Shown one piece after another: positions 1 to 9,341 of a stretch of DNA of 64,000 bases. Made by a program: the position numbers and the translations under genes. This DNA comes from Paludibacterium sp. B53371. Its GTDB lineage: Bacteria; Pseudomonadota; Gammaproteobacteria; Burkholderiales; Chromobacteriaceae. The stretch spans positions 2,118,311-2,182,310 of the forward strand of contig NZ_CP069163.1 of NCBI RefSeq assembly GCF_018802765.1, written 5' to 3'. Under the pieces are notes generated by a model that did not search any database, had not been told where the DNA came from, and was given only the letters and a program-made list of their open reading frames with translations. Each line of letters begins with the position of its first letter. The stretch's first letter is position 1.

Positions 1-53
1 GGGGGCCCGGTCTTTCATTGTGCTTGCCATGCACAATGAAAGACCGGGCCCCC
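1..53 (-). terminator. Perfect 23-bp inverted repeat, probable terminator hairpin
   Basis: Positions 1-23 and 31-53 are exact reverse complements around a 7-base loop. The hairpin lies 16 bases past the stop codon of the autotransporter gene, so it probably ends that transcript. Any T tract would lie outside the window, so an intrinsic terminator cannot be confirmed. The stem is much longer than usual for a terminator. Confidence 0.55.
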
Positions 54-68
54 TGGATGACGACTTGA

Positions 69-2201
69 TCAGAACTGGTGAGTCATGCCGAAGCGCACGC
101 CATTGACGGCATTGCCATAGGCCTGTTGCCCCCAGAAGGTCTGGGCCTGCAGGCGGGTGGCCTTGTCCATGCTGTAATTCACCGTCAGCTCGCTGTGCAG
201 ACGAGTGCGCTTGGCATCGTCGGCGTTGCTCTGGTAACGGCCCAGCACATCGATATCAGCAGCAAACTGGCTGTCGGCACGATTCAGGTCATGGTCCACG
301 CCAAGGTTGGTGCTCAGGCTCCACTTGTCGCCGAACGGATGCTCGGTGCGCAGGCCGAGGACGGCAGCCGTCGCTCGACGCTGGAAGGCGTCGTAGCCGG
401 CGAGGAATTCACCGCCGCTGGCTTCGTCATAGGCCGAACGCTCGATCGAGGTGTATTGCAGACCACCGTAGGGGGCCAGCGAGCCGGCGCCATGGCGCAG
501 GCGATAGCTGGCCAGCAGGCTGGCGGCCTTGCCGGTCAGGCGGGCGCTGCCGGTGCCGGCTTCGGTGTTCTCCGCCAGATCACGGGTCATGTCCAGATCC
601 AGACGGCTCCAGGCGAGCGCCATACGGGCCGAGAAGCCTTCGCCATCACGCTGTTGCTGGAAGTTGGCATAGGCACCAAGGGACGGGATGGTATTGCCGT
701 GGGTCTGGTACTGACCCGGCAGCGTTTGCTGCAGGCTGCTGTCGACGCTCATGCCCAGCTGCCACTGACTGTCGAGACGGTAGCCCAGCGTCGCCAGACC
801 ATCGCTCACCTGCTCGCCATTGCCCCCACGGTAGCCGCCCTGGATGCCCAGGCACAGCTGGCCGATCACTTCACTGCCACAACCACTGCCCAGCAAGCCG
901 TCCAGCTGGCTGGCCGCGGTATCGAGCAGCACTTGCTGGCGCTGGGCGCTGGTGCCCATGGCGCTCAGGGTGTTGTCGACGTCGATCATGTGGCCGCCAC
1001 CCGAGGATGGATCGGTAGCCGATGCCTTCCAGACGAACATGTGGCTGTCGCCACCGGCGGTGGTGGAGGTGCCGCTGACGATACGACCATCATCCGACAC
1101 CGCGAGCGCGGTAGACGTATCGCCACCCAGGGTGCCCAGGTCGTTCATGGTCGCGCCGTCAACCGAGCGGAAGGCATGAACCGTACCGGCGCCAGTATCA
1201 CTGTAGCCGACGACGGTGCTGCCATCGTGCGAGATCGCTGTGGCTTCAGAGTTGGTGCCACCCAGGGTACCCAGATCCTGCATCAGCAGGGTGCTGTCAT
1301 AGCGATAGGCGTGCTTGCTGCCATCAGCCATCTCGGAGGTGCCGGTCATCTGGTTGCCCGTTCCGGACATGCCGACGAAGGTGACGTTATCGCCGCCCAG
1401 GGTGCCGATATCTTCCATCGGACCAGAGCCATCTATCCTGAAGACATGGTTATTACCAAATGCATCGTCAGATTCGCCGGCAATAACGTAGTTACCGCTA
1501 AAGCCATCCGAGACCGCCATGGCGGTCGAGTTGGTTCCACCCAGCGTCCCCAGATCACGCCATGCGCCGTAGCTGGTAGGACTGTTAGGGATGGCCACGG
1601 TAGCGTGCGTGGCAGAGGAGGCAACGGTGGCATCACCGACAATCATATTGCCATCCGCCGCTACGGCATTGACGTGCGAGGCCCCGCCCGCCACCAGCGT
1701 GCCCATATCCTGAACCGGGGCGCCATTGACCGAATAGAAACCATGCACGGTATCGCCAGGAATGTAGCCCGACCCGACGACGACAGCACCCGTCTTCGAG
1801 ATACCGCTGACCATCATGGTACTGCCGAATGAACCGAGATCCTCGAAAGCACCGGTGGTGGTATTCACCCGGAAGGCCTTCTCGCGGGCGACGGCATCCA
1901 GCCCGGAACCAGCGGCATAGTGTCCGTCATCCGAGAGCACCACATCGGTGACCAGCCCCATGCCGAGCGAGCCAAGATTGCGTACGCCCGTGTCGGCGGT
2001 CCAGACAAACAGGCTGTTGTCGGACGGTGCGGTTTCGACGGTGCCCACGATCATCGAACCGTTGCCTGCGATTGCAGTCGGTGTGAGCGGACCATCTGCG
2101 CTGGACACATCCGTCATGCTGCCAGCCTGGGCTGCCGTTGCTTGCAACATAGCGCAGGCGGCGGCACAAGCCAGAGCGATTTTGCTTCTTTTGAAAGACA
2201 T
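69..2201 (-). CDS. HAF-repeat autotransporter (type V secretion)
   Basis: This 710-residue protein is predicted to be exported and to carry its own outer-membrane pore. Residues 1-26 form a signal peptide (basic start, Ala/Leu core, AAQA cleavage region). The passenger, about residues 30-410, repeats the motif [DN][LI]GTLGG(T/D)N with intervals of roughly 45-50 residues, typical of the HAF family of extracellular repeats. Residues about 440-710 alternate polar and aromatic strands and end in Phe, as autotransporter beta-barrels do. The start has a strong AAGGAG site five bases upstream, but both lie inside a hairpin (see the regulatory entry). It stands alone, flanked by the pnp terminator upstream and a long hairpin downstream. 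The ligand or activity of the passenger cannot be read from the sequence; adhesion is a guess from the class. Confidence 0.85.
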   Translation of the reverse strand: MSFKRSKIALACAAACAMLQATAAQAGSMTDVSSADGPLTPTAIAGNGSMIVGTVETAPSDNSLFVWTADTGVRNLGSLGMGLVTDVVLSDDGHYAAGSGLDAVAREKAFRVNTTTGAFEDLGSFGSTMMVSGISKTGAVVVGSGYIPGDTVHGFYSVNGAPVQDMGTLVAGGASHVNAVAADGNMIVGDATVASSATHATVAIPNSPTSYGAWRDLGTLGGTNSTAMAVSDGFSGNYVIAGESDDAFGNNHVFRIDGSGPMEDIGTLGGDNVTFVGMSGTGNQMTGTSEMADGSKHAYRYDSTLLMQDLGTLGGTNSEATAISHDGSTVVGYSDTGAGTVHAFRSVDGATMNDLGTLGGDTSTALAVSDDGRIVSGTSTTAGGDSHMFVWKASATDPSSGGGHMIDVDNTLSAMGTSAQRQQVLLDTAASQLDGLLGSGCGSEVIGQLCLGIQGGYRGGNGEQVSDGLATLGYRLDSQWQLGMSVDSSLQQTLPGQYQTHGNTIPSLGAYANFQQQRDGEGFSARMALAWSRLDLDMTRDLAENTEAGTGSARLTGKAASLLASYRLRHGAGSLAPYGGLQYTSIERSAYDEASGGEFLAGYDAFQRRATAAVLGLRTEHPFGDKWSLSTNLGVDHDLNRADSQFAADIDVLGRYQSNADDAKRTRLHSELTVNYSMDKATRLQAQTFWGQQAYGNAVNGVRFGMTHQF

Positions 2202-2230
2202 GCTTTCTCCTTGTCAACAAGAGAAAGCAT
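2199..2230 (-). promoter_or_regulatory. Hairpin sequestering RBS and start codon of the autotransporter mRNA
   Basis: On the minus-strand mRNA a 9-bp helix (AUGCUUUCU with AGAAAGCAU), one bulged G, and a further 4-5 bp (CUUG with CAAG) enclose a UUGA-type loop. The 3' arm contains the AAGGAG ribosome binding site and the first two bases of the AUG. Such a fold would block initiation until opened, as in RNA thermometers or trans-acting RNA switches. The pairing is seen in the sequence; the regulatory role is inferred. Confidence 0.6.
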
Positions 2231-2289
2231 TGTTTTCTGACGGCTGGCCTTGCCCTATCAGAGCGCTCCGAAACCCCCCTGACGGCAAG

Positions 2290-2319
2290 AAAAAACCCGC
2301 CAGAACGGGCGGGTTTTTT
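2290..2319. terminator. Bidirectional intrinsic terminator after pnp
   Basis: A6 - CCCGCC - AGAA - GGCGGG - T6 forms a symmetrical stem with a T tract on both strands. It sits 18 bases past the pnp stop codon and separates pnp from the autotransporter gene. Confidence 0.9.
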
Positions 2320-2337
2320 GTGCGACGGCGAAACGGC

Positions 2338-4485
2338 TTATTCGCTGGTCTTGAGGCCGAAGGATTCGGCCGTGGCCTGAGCAGCCTTGGCTTCTTCTTC
2401 CAGCAGGGCCTTGATCGACAGGCGGATACGGCCGCGATCGTCCTGCTCGATCGCCTTGACGCGTACGACCTGGCCTTCCTTCAGGTAGTCGGACACATTC
2501 TTGATGCGCTCGTGAGCGATTTGCGAGATGTGCACCAGACCGTCCTTGCCCGGCAGGATGGAGACGATGGCGCCGACGTTGTTGTCGAGGATCTTGACCA
2601 CGGTGCCTTCGTAGGCCTTGCCCACTTCGACTTCGACGGTGATTTCTTCGATGCGCTTGCGGGCAGCGTCTGCGCCTTCCTGCGTCACGGAAGCGATGGT
2701 GATGGTGCCGTCTTCCTCGATGTTGATCTCGGTACCGGTATCCTTGGTGATCGAACGGATGGTTTCACCACCCTTGCCGATGACTTCGCGGATCTTGTCC
2801 GGGTTGATCTTCATGGTGAACAGGCGCGGTGCGTAGGTGGACAGCTCTTGTACACCGCCGACGGCATCCTTCATCAGACCCAGGATGTGCAGGCGGCCTT
2901 CCTTGGCCTGGTCGAGCGCGACCTGCATGATTTCCTTGGTGATGCCCTGAATCTTGATGTCCATCTGCAGTGCGGTCACGCCGTTAGCGGTACCGGCCAC
3001 CTTGAAGTCCATGTCGCCCAGGTGATCTTCGTCACCCAGGATGTCGGTCAGCACGGCGAAGCGGTTGCCTTCGAGGATCAGACCCATGGCGATGCCGGCC
3101 ACGTGGGCGGTCAGCGGCACACCGGCGGACAGCAGCGACAGGCAGCCACCGCAGACCGAAGCCATCGAGGAGGAGCCGTTGGACTCGGTGATTTCCGAGA
3201 CCACGCGCATCGAGTAACCGAATTCGGTTTCCGGCGGCAGCACGGCCACCAGGGCGCGCTTGGCCAGACGACCGTGGCCGATTTCACGGCGCTTGGGCGG
3301 GCCCATGCGGCCGGCTTCACCGGTGGAGTACGGCGGGAAGTTGTAATGCAGCATGAAGCGTTCGGTGTATTCACCGGCCAGCGCGTCGATGATCTGCTCG
3401 TCCTGCTTGGTGCCCAGCGTGGTCACGACCAGGGCCTGGGTTTCACCGCGGGTGAACAGCGCCGAGCCGTGGGTACGCGGCAGCACGCCGGTCTTGATGG
3501 CGATCGGACGCACGGTGCGGGTATCGCGACCATCGATACGCGGCTCGCCGGCCAGGATCTGGCCGCGAACGATTTCGGCTTCCATCCCCTTGAAGATGCC
3601 CTTGATTTCATTGGCCTTCAGGGTGTCGGTTTCTTCGTTGATCAGCGCGGCCTTGACGGCAGCCCAGGCTTCGTCGATGGCCTGGGTACGGGCTTGCTTC
3701 TGACGCAGGCGGAAGGCCTCGGCCAGCTTGGCACCGGCGATGTCGCGGATCTGGGCCACCAGGGCTTCGTCACGCGCTGCCGGCTGCCAGTCCCACATCA
3801 CCGGGTTGACTTCGTCAGCGAATTCGTTGATGGCGCGGATGGCGGTCTGCATCTGCTCGTGACCGAAGACCACGGCCCCCAGCATGACGGCCTCAGGCAG
3901 TTCCTTGGCTTCGGATTCAACCATCAGCACGGCACGTTCGGTACCGGCGACCACCAGATCCATTTGCGAGGTTTGCAGTTCGGTCTTGGTCGGGTTGAGC
4001 AGGTACTGGCCATCGGCGTAGCCGACGCGCACGGCACCGATCGGGCCATTGAACGGCAGGCCGGAGATGGCCAGGGCAGCGGAAGCACCGATCATGGCCG
4101 GGATGTCGGAATCCACTTCGGGGTTCAGCGACAGGACGGTGGCGACGATCTGCACGTCATGGTAGAAGCCTTCCGGGAACAGCGGACGGATCGGACGGTC
4201 GATCAGGCGGCTGGTCAGGACTTCCTTCTCGGACTGCTTGCCTTCGCGCTTGAAGAAGCCGCCCGGAATCTTGCCGGCAGCGTAGGTGCGCTCGAGGTAG
4301 TCAACGGTCAGCGGGAAGAAGTCCTGGCCCGGCTTGACGTTCTTGGAGCCGACCACGGCCACCATGACGACGGTTTCTTCAACGGAGACGATGACGGCGC
4401 CGGAAGCCTGGCGGGCCACTTCACCGGTTTCCAGCTTGACGGTCTGGTTGCCCAGCTGGAAGGTCTTTTCGATTTTCTTGAACAC
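2338..4485 (-). CDS. pnp: Polynucleotide phosphorylase
   Basis: A 3'-to-5' phosphorolytic exoribonuclease and degradosome component that releases nucleoside diphosphates from RNA. The 715-residue product has the family length and order: two RNase PH-type domains (about 1-550), a KH domain with the [11 protein letters not shown] loop near residue 560, and a C-terminal S1 domain (about 620-690). I chose the GTG at 4485 because AGGA lies six bases upstream and the protein then begins with the family's FKKIEKTF; an ATG 42 bases upstream lacks support. It follows rpsO, the conserved rpsO-pnp order, and is followed by a strong terminator. Confidence 0.97.
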   Translation of the reverse strand: MFKKIEKTFQLGNQTVKLETGEVARQASGAVIVSVEETVVMVAVVGSKNVKPGQDFFPLTVDYLERTYAAGKIPGGFFKREGKQSEKEVLTSRLIDRPIRPLFPEGFYHDVQIVATVLSLNPEVDSDIPAMIGASAALAISGLPFNGPIGAVRVGYADGQYLLNPTKTELQTSQMDLVVAGTERAVLMVESEAKELPEAVMLGAVVFGHEQMQTAIRAINEFADEVNPVMWDWQPAARDEALVAQIRDIAGAKLAEAFRLRQKQARTQAIDEAWAAVKAALINEETDTLKANEIKGIFKGMEAEIVRGQILAGEPRIDGRDTRTVRPIAIKTGVLPRTHGSALFTRGETQALVVTTLGTKQDEQIIDALAGEYTERFMLHYNFPPYSTGEAGRMGPPKRREIGHGRLAKRALVAVLPPETEFGYSMRVVSEITESNGSSSMASVCGGCLSLLSAGVPLTAHVAGIAMGLILEGNRFAVLTDILGDEDHLGDMDFKVAGTANGVTALQMDIKIQGITKEIMQVALDQAKEGRLHILGLMKDAVGGVQELSTYAPRLFTMKINPDKIREVIGKGGETIRSITKDTGTEINIEEDGTITIASVTQEGADAARKRIEEITVEVEVGKAYEGTVVKILDNNVGAIVSILPGKDGLVHISQIAHERIKNVSDYLKEGQVVRVKAIEQDDRGRIRLSIKALLEEEAKAAQATAESFGLKTSE

Positions 4486-4646
4486 GGCGGTTCCTTTTCT
4501 GTTGTGCCTGCGGATCGCGTGGTGCAACGGGAACCCCTAGTGATGACAGCCCGTCAGGACAATCATGACTAGAGGCTCCCCCCGTTGCTGCTTGTGTGAC
4601 TTGGTTGCGATGCCGCCGGGCGTGAGGGTCAAACCGGCAACAGTTA

Positions 4647-4678
4647 GAAAAAAGTCGCAGACCAGCTGCGACTTTTTC
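4647..4678 (-). terminator. Intrinsic terminator between rpsO and pnp
   Basis: On the minus strand a GTCGCAG/CTGCGAC stem extended by A/T pairs is followed by a run of six T. It lies 12 bases after rpsO and about 160 bases before the pnp start, like the rpsO terminator of other proteobacteria, where some readthrough feeds pnp. Confidence 0.85.
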
Positions 4679-4689
4679 CTTGCTGCGTA

Positions 4690-4959
4690 TTACTTGCGCA
4701 GACCCAGACGGGCAATCAGGGCGCGGTAGGCATCCGCGTCGGTACCCTTCAGGTAATCCAGAAGGCGACGGCGGCGGCTAACCATTTTCAACAGGCCACG
4801 ACGGCTGTGGTGATCCTTGGTGTTGGCCTTGAAGTGCGGGGTCAGATCGTTGATGCGAGCGGTCAGCAGGGCGATTTGTACTTCGCTCGAGCCGGTGTCG
4901 CCTTCCTTGTGCTGGAAGTCTTTAACGATTGCTGCTTTTTGTTCAGCGGTCATTGCCAT
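4690..4959 (-). CDS. rpsO: 30S ribosomal protein S15
   Basis: A small-subunit protein that binds 16S rRNA early in assembly of the platform. The 89-residue length and the motifs [17 protein letters not shown] and [20 protein letters not shown] are diagnostic. The first ATG of the pair MAM is taken as the start because GGAG lies ten bases upstream. In many bacteria S15 represses its own mRNA through the leader; the sequence here does not settle whether that applies. Confidence 0.97.
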   Translation of the reverse strand: MAMTAEQKAAIVKDFQHKEGDTGSSEVQIALLTARINDLTPHFKANTKDHHSRRGLLKMVSRRRRLLDYLKGTDADAYRALIARLGLRK

Positions 4960-5072
4960 TGCGGTGTTACTCCAATTGCGGTTTGGGGCAGGTGCCCGAC
5001 AAGCGAGGCGAGCATCGGCAAGCCGAAACCCATCCATGCTTCGTTCACGAAGGGTGCCTTGCGGCGCCCTTC

Positions 5073-5990
5073 TCATTCGGCGTTGAACGCCATCAGTCTG
5101 ACTGGTTGCAGCATGCCATCAGCTTGCGCATCGGCCAGACCGAGAAATTTCCGAGTTTCCTGTCGGTAAACCCGGAAGCGCAGCATTGTCTCACACTTTT
5201 CGTCAATGCGCACGGCCTGGCCATGACAAAAGCGCGCCGACTGCTTTTCATCCAGCGAAATGGCCGGCAAGTGTTGTACCAGCACGTCAGCAGGCAGCAA
5301 CAGGGCATCGCGCCCGGGCAGGTCGAGGGCTTCCAGCTGGTCCAGGGTGATGGCGTCTGCCAGCTGGAAACCCGCTGTGGCCGTGCGGCGCAGGCCGGTC
5401 AGGTGGGCACCGGCATCGAGGCGCTCGCCGATGTCCTGGGCCAGGGTGCGCACATAGGTCCCCTTGCTGCAGATCACGTCCATCACCGCTTCGAGACCAT
5501 CGAAGGATTGCAGGGTCAGGCTGTGAATGGTCACGCGACGGGCCTTGCGCTCGATTTCGACCCCTTCACGGGCATATTCGTACAGCGCCTTGCCCTGGTA
5601 CTTGAGCGCCGAGTACATCGGCGGCACCTGGTCGATCTCGCCGACAAAAGCCTGCATGGCGGCAAGGAGTTGCTCGCGATCGAAGGTGACGGGCCGTTCG
5701 CGCACCACTTCGCCTTCGATGTCGCCGGTGGTGGTCACCTGGCCGAAGCGCACGGTGGCACGGTAGGCCTTGTCGGCATCCAGCAGGTAGGAACAAAACT
5801 TGGTGGCCTCGCCGAAGCACAGCGGCAGCAGACCGGTGGCCAGCGGATCGAGCACGCCGGTGTGGCCACCCTTGGCAGCGCTGTACAGCCAGCGGGCCTT
5901 CTGCAGCGCACCGTTGCTGCTGATTTCATACGGCTTGTCCAGCAGCAGCACGCCATCGATATTGCGTTTGACGCGACGCACCTGGGTCAT
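5073..5990 (-). CDS. truB: tRNA pseudouridine(55) synthase
   Basis: Converts U55 in the T loop of tRNAs to pseudouridine. The catalytic motif [12 protein letters not shown] places the nucleophilic Asp at residue 48; the downstream [14 protein letters not shown] and [15 protein letters not shown] blocks are also typical. Its 305 residues match the family, including the small C-terminal PUA-like part. The ATG overlaps the rbfA stop by four bases (ATGA), so translation is probably coupled. It is the last gene before rpsO in the nusA operon. Confidence 0.96.
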   Translation of the reverse strand: MTQVRRVKRNIDGVLLLDKPYEISSNGALQKARWLYSAAKGGHTGVLDPLATGLLPLCFGEATKFCSYLLDADKAYRATVRFGQVTTTGDIEGEVVRERPVTFDREQLLAAMQAFVGEIDQVPPMYSALKYQGKALYEYAREGVEIERKARRVTIHSLTLQSFDGLEAVMDVICSKGTYVRTLAQDIGERLDAGAHLTGLRRTATAGFQLADAITLDQLEALDLPGRDALLLPADVLVQHLPAISLDEKQSARFCHGQAVRIDEKCETMLRFRVYRQETRKFLGLADAQADGMLQPVRLMAFNAE

Positions 5991-6391
5991 TCGGCTTCGC
6001 TCTCGCTGTCACCCTCTTCCCGGGCAGGGATGCGGTCTTTTTCGTTGACTTCGTCGATCAGGCGGCTCATGCGCACGCCGCGCTCGATGGAGTCGTCGTA
6101 GACGAACTGCAGTTGTGGCGTGGTGAAGATCGACAGGCGACGACCGAGTTCGCCGCGCAGGTAGCCGGCGGCGTGGCGCAGGGCTTCGGCGGTGACCTCG
6201 CGGGTCTTTTCGTCCATCACGGTGTAGTAGATCTTGGCGTGCGAATAGTCGCGGGTCACTTCGACGGTGGTCAGGGTGATCCAGCCGGCACGGGGGTCTT
6301 TCAGACCTTTTTGCAGCAGCTCGGCCATTTCCTTGCGGATCTGTTCGGCTACGCGATCAGTGCGGGCGAACCCGCGTTTGGCTTTTGCCAT
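5987..6391 (-). CDS. rbfA: 30S ribosome-binding factor A
   Basis: A KH-fold protein that binds immature 30S subunits and aids 16S rRNA 5'-end maturation. The 134-residue form starts at ATG 6391, behind GAGGAG, and begins MAKAKRGFARTDRVAEQIR; the longer reading frame upstream has no support. The segment from DPRAGWITLTTVEVTRD to KIYYTVM is the conserved core, and the tail is acidic ([10 protein letters not shown]). It follows infB across a possible attenuating hairpin and overlaps truB. Confidence 0.95.
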   Translation of the reverse strand: MAKAKRGFARTDRVAEQIRKEMAELLQKGLKDPRAGWITLTTVEVTRDYSHAKIYYTVMDEKTREVTAEALRHAAGYLRGELGRRLSIFTTPQLQFVYDDSIERGVRMSRLIDEVNEKDRIPAREEGDSESEAE

Positions 6392-6435
6392 GTCACTTCT
6401 CCTCAGGCGGCAGGCGCCATACTTGCCCGCCGCGA

Positions 6436-6475
6436 AAAACAAGGCCCGCCTAACGCTGACGCCAGACGGGCCTTC
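6436..6475 (-). terminator. Possible internal terminator between infB and rbfA
   Basis: In minus-strand orientation AAGGCCCG pairs with CGGGCCTT across an 18-base spacer that can itself pair weakly, followed by GTTTTT. It falls between two genes of one operon, so it would reduce rather than abolish rbfA-truB transcription. Confidence 0.5.
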
Positions 6476-6491
6476 GGACGTATCGACCGGA

Positions 6492-9299
6492 TTACAGCGT
6501 ACGTGCCACTTCGACGATTTCGAAGGCTTCCAGTACGTCACCCTCGTGGATGTCGTTGAAGTTCTTCATCATCAGGCCACACTCGTAACCCTGCTTGACT
6601 TCCTTCACGTCATCCTTGAAGCGACGCAGCGAGTCGAGCTCGCCCGAGTGGACCACGACGTTGTCGCGGATCAGGCGGTACTGGGCGTGACGCTTGATCA
6701 AGCCATCGGTCACCATGCAGCCGGCAATGTTGCCAACCTTGGAGACGTTGATGACCTGACGGATCTCGGCGGTACCCAGGATCTGTTCGCGCTTCTCCGG
6801 TGCCAGCATGCCGGACAGGGCTGCCTTCACTTCGTCCACGGCATCGTAAATGATGCTGTAGTAGCGGATATCGACGCCTTCGGCTTCGGCCAGCTTGCGT
6901 GCTGCCGCATCGGAGCGGGTGTTGAAGCCGATCACGATGGCCTTGGAGGCAATGGCCAGGTTGATGTCCGATTCGGTGATGCCACCCACGCCGGAGTGCA
7001 GGATGTTGACGCGCACTTCGTCGGTGGACAGCTTCTGCAGGCTCTGTGCCAGGGCTTCGTAGGAACCCTGCACGTCGGCCTTGATGATCAGCGACAACGA
7101 ACGAACTTCGCCTTCGGCCATCTGGGCAAACATGTTTTCCAGCTTGGCAGCCTGCTGCTTGGCCAGACGTACGTCGCGGAACTTGCCCTGACGGAACAGG
7201 GCGATTTCGCGCGCCTTCTTTTCGTCGGCCAGTACCATGGCGTCTTCACCGGCGGACGGCACATCGGACAGACCGAGGATTTCGACCGGAATCGAAGGAC
7301 CGGCTTCATCCACCGACTTGCCGGCTTCGTCGATCATGGCGCGAACGCGACCGAAAGCCGTGCCGGCCAGCAGAATGTCACCCTTCTTCAGGGTGCCGGA
7401 CTGCACCAGGAAGGTCGCCACCGGACCGCGACCCTTGTCGAGACGGGCCTCGACGATCACGCCCTTGGCCGGCGCATCCTGGGCGGCGGTCAGTTCCAGC
7501 ACTTCGGCCTGCAGCAGGATGGCTTCCAGCAGCGCATCGATGTTGGTGCCCTGCTTGGCGGACACTTCGATGAACTGGGTATCGCCACCCCAGTCTTCCG
7601 GCACGACTTCCTGGGCAACCAGTTCCTGACGGATGCGTTCCGGGTTGGCGCCCTGCTTGTCGATCTTGTTCACCGCCACGACGATCGGCACACCGGCAGC
7701 CTTGGCATGGTGAATGGCTTCGATGGTCTGCGGCATCACGCCGTCGTCGGCTGCGACCACCAGGACCACGATGTCCGTCGCCTTGGCACCACGGGCACGC
7801 ATGGCGGTAAACGCTTCGTGACCCGGGGTGTCGAGGAAGGTGATGACGCCACGCGAGGTTTCGACGTGGTAGGCACCAATGTGCTGGGTAATGCCACCGG
7901 CTTCACCGGCAGCCACCTTGGCGCGGCGGATGTAGTCCAGCAGCGAGGTCTTGCCGTGGTCGACGTGACCCATGACGGTCACGACCGGCGGACGCGGCAG
8001 CTTGACGACTTCGACCGCGCTGCCTTCGGTGACTTCCAGGAAGGCTTCCGGATCATCGGCCTGGGCAGCCTTGCCCTTGTGGCCCATCTCTTCGACCACG
8101 ATCAGCGCGGTTTCCTGATCCAGAACCTGGTTGATGGTCACCATCATGCCCATCTTCATCAGGATCTTGATCACTTCGGCAGCCTTGACGGCCATGCGGT
8201 GCGCCAGGTCAGCGACGGAAATGGTTTCCGGCACCAGCACTTCATGCACGATCGGCTCGGTCGGCGCCTGGAAGGCATGCTGGCCCTGATGCTTGTTGCG
8301 GCCACCCTTCTTGGACTTCCAGTCATTGCTGGCATCACCGCCACGCACCTTCAGACCGCGACCACCCTTGCTCTTGTCGTCCCAGCGGTCCTTCTTGCCG
8401 GCAGAAGCGGGCTTCTTGTCCGGCGAACGCGGACCGGCGCTCGGATTGGCAGGCTGACCGGCAGCAGCCGGTGCGGCGCCGGCCGGGCGCGGAGCGCCGC
8501 TGCGCGGGCCGTTGTTCTGACCCGGACGGGCACCGCCAGGGGCGCCCTGGCCTGCCGGACGGGCCGGACGGGCAGCGTCGGTACGGCGCGGCTCGGCGCC
8601 GGCTTCGGCGGCAGGACGAGCAGCAACCGGCGCGGGCGCGGCGGCCTGCTGTTGCGCCTGACGGGCCGCCGCAGCACGGCGCTCTTCACGCTCGATTTTT
8701 TCTTTCATCAGCGCAGCCTGACGCTCACGGAAAGCGATCTGGCGCTTCTCTTCCGCTTCACGGGCAGCGATTTCTTCCGGCGACAGGATGGATGCCGGGG
8801 TCGGACGGACTGCGCGCACCGGCTCGGCGGGGGTTTCCGCCTTGGGCTCGGGCTTGGGCTCCGGCTTCGGTTCCGGCTTGGGCTCAACCTTGGGCTCCGG
8901 CTTCGGTTCCGGCTTCGGTTCGGGCTTGGGCTCCGGCTTCGGCTCGGGTTTCGGTTCCGGCTTGGCCTCGGCAACCGGTGCGGCGGCAACGGCGGCAGCC
9001 GGTGCGACCGGCTCGGCTTCTTCCGGACGGACGACCACGCGCTTCTTGCGGGTCTCGACCTTGACGGTCCCGCCAGCGGTACGGATTTCGCTGGTCTGCT
9101 TGCGTGTCACGGTGATGCGGCTTTCGTCGCGCACACCATGGGAGCGCTTGAGGTAATCCAGCAGCTGTGTCTTGTCTTTTTCCGTCAGGGTTGCGTCCAG
9201 CGAACGGTCACCCACCCCGGCTGCGCGCAGTTGTTCCTGCAGGCGCTCGGGGGTCAGACCCAGTTCACTGGCAAATTGCTTTACATTCGTCAATACCAT
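6492..9299 (-). CDS. infB: Translation initiation factor IF-2
   Basis: The GTPase that places fMet-tRNA on the 30S subunit and promotes subunit joining. An N-terminal IF2_N module is followed by a long low-complexity linker with about ten Lys-Pro-Glu-Pro repeats (residues 112-156) and an Ala/Pro/Arg-rich stretch. A second IF2_N-like module and the G domain follow: [12 protein letters not shown] (G1), DTPGHEAF (G3), NKID (G4), then C-terminal domains II-IV. Total 935 residues. I use the ATG at 9299 (MVLTNVKQF) rather than an in-frame TTG four codons upstream. It lies between nusA and rbfA. Confidence 0.97.
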   Translation of the reverse strand: MVLTNVKQFASELGLTPERLQEQLRAAGVGDRSLDATLTEKDKTQLLDYLKRSHGVRDESRITVTRKQTSEIRTAGGTVKVETRKKRVVVRPEEAEPVAPAAAVAAAPVAEAKPEPKPEPKPEPKPEPKPEPKPEPKVEPKPEPKPEPKPEPKAETPAEPVRAVRPTPASILSPEEIAAREAEEKRQIAFRERQAALMKEKIEREERRAAAARQAQQQAAAPAPVAARPAAEAGAEPRRTDAARPARPAGQGAPGGARPGQNNGPRSGAPRPAGAAPAAAGQPANPSAGPRSPDKKPASAGKKDRWDDKSKGGRGLKVRGGDASNDWKSKKGGRNKHQGQHAFQAPTEPIVHEVLVPETISVADLAHRMAVKAAEVIKILMKMGMMVTINQVLDQETALIVVEEMGHKGKAAQADDPEAFLEVTEGSAVEVVKLPRPPVVTVMGHVDHGKTSLLDYIRRAKVAAGEAGGITQHIGAYHVETSRGVITFLDTPGHEAFTAMRARGAKATDIVVLVVAADDGVMPQTIEAIHHAKAAGVPIVVAVNKIDKQGANPERIRQELVAQEVVPEDWGGDTQFIEVSAKQGTNIDALLEAILLQAEVLELTAAQDAPAKGVIVEARLDKGRGPVATFLVQSGTLKKGDILLAGTAFGRVRAMIDEAGKSVDEAGPSIPVEILGLSDVPSAGEDAMVLADEKKAREIALFRQGKFRDVRLAKQQAAKLENMFAQMAEGEVRSLSLIIKADVQGSYEALAQSLQKLSTDEVRVNILHSGVGGITESDINLAIASKAIVIGFNTRSDAAARKLAEAEGVDIRYYSIIYDAVDEVKAALSGMLAPEKREQILGTAEIRQVINVSKVGNIAGCMVTDGLIKRHAQYRLIRDNVVVHSGELDSLRRFKDDVKEVKQGYECGLMMKNFNDIHEGDVLEAFEIVEVARTL
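8834..8963 (-). repeat. Coding tandem repeat for KPEP units in IF-2
   Basis: About ten imperfect 12-base units (ggcttcggttcc / ggcttgggctcc on the plus strand) encode alternating Lys-Pro-Glu-Pro. This stretch is likely to vary in copy number among strains. IF-2 linkers are commonly of low complexity, so this is unusual only in its regularity. Confidence 0.8.
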
Positions 9300-9341
9300 G
9301 CGTTTTCCCAAATTCGTCGGTTGCTAACTGAAACCCGGCAC

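Noticed and set aside
1948-4572. An 874-codon frame antisense to pnp
   Set aside because: Shadow of pnp; it crosses the strong bidirectional terminator at 2290-2319 and has no ribosome binding site.
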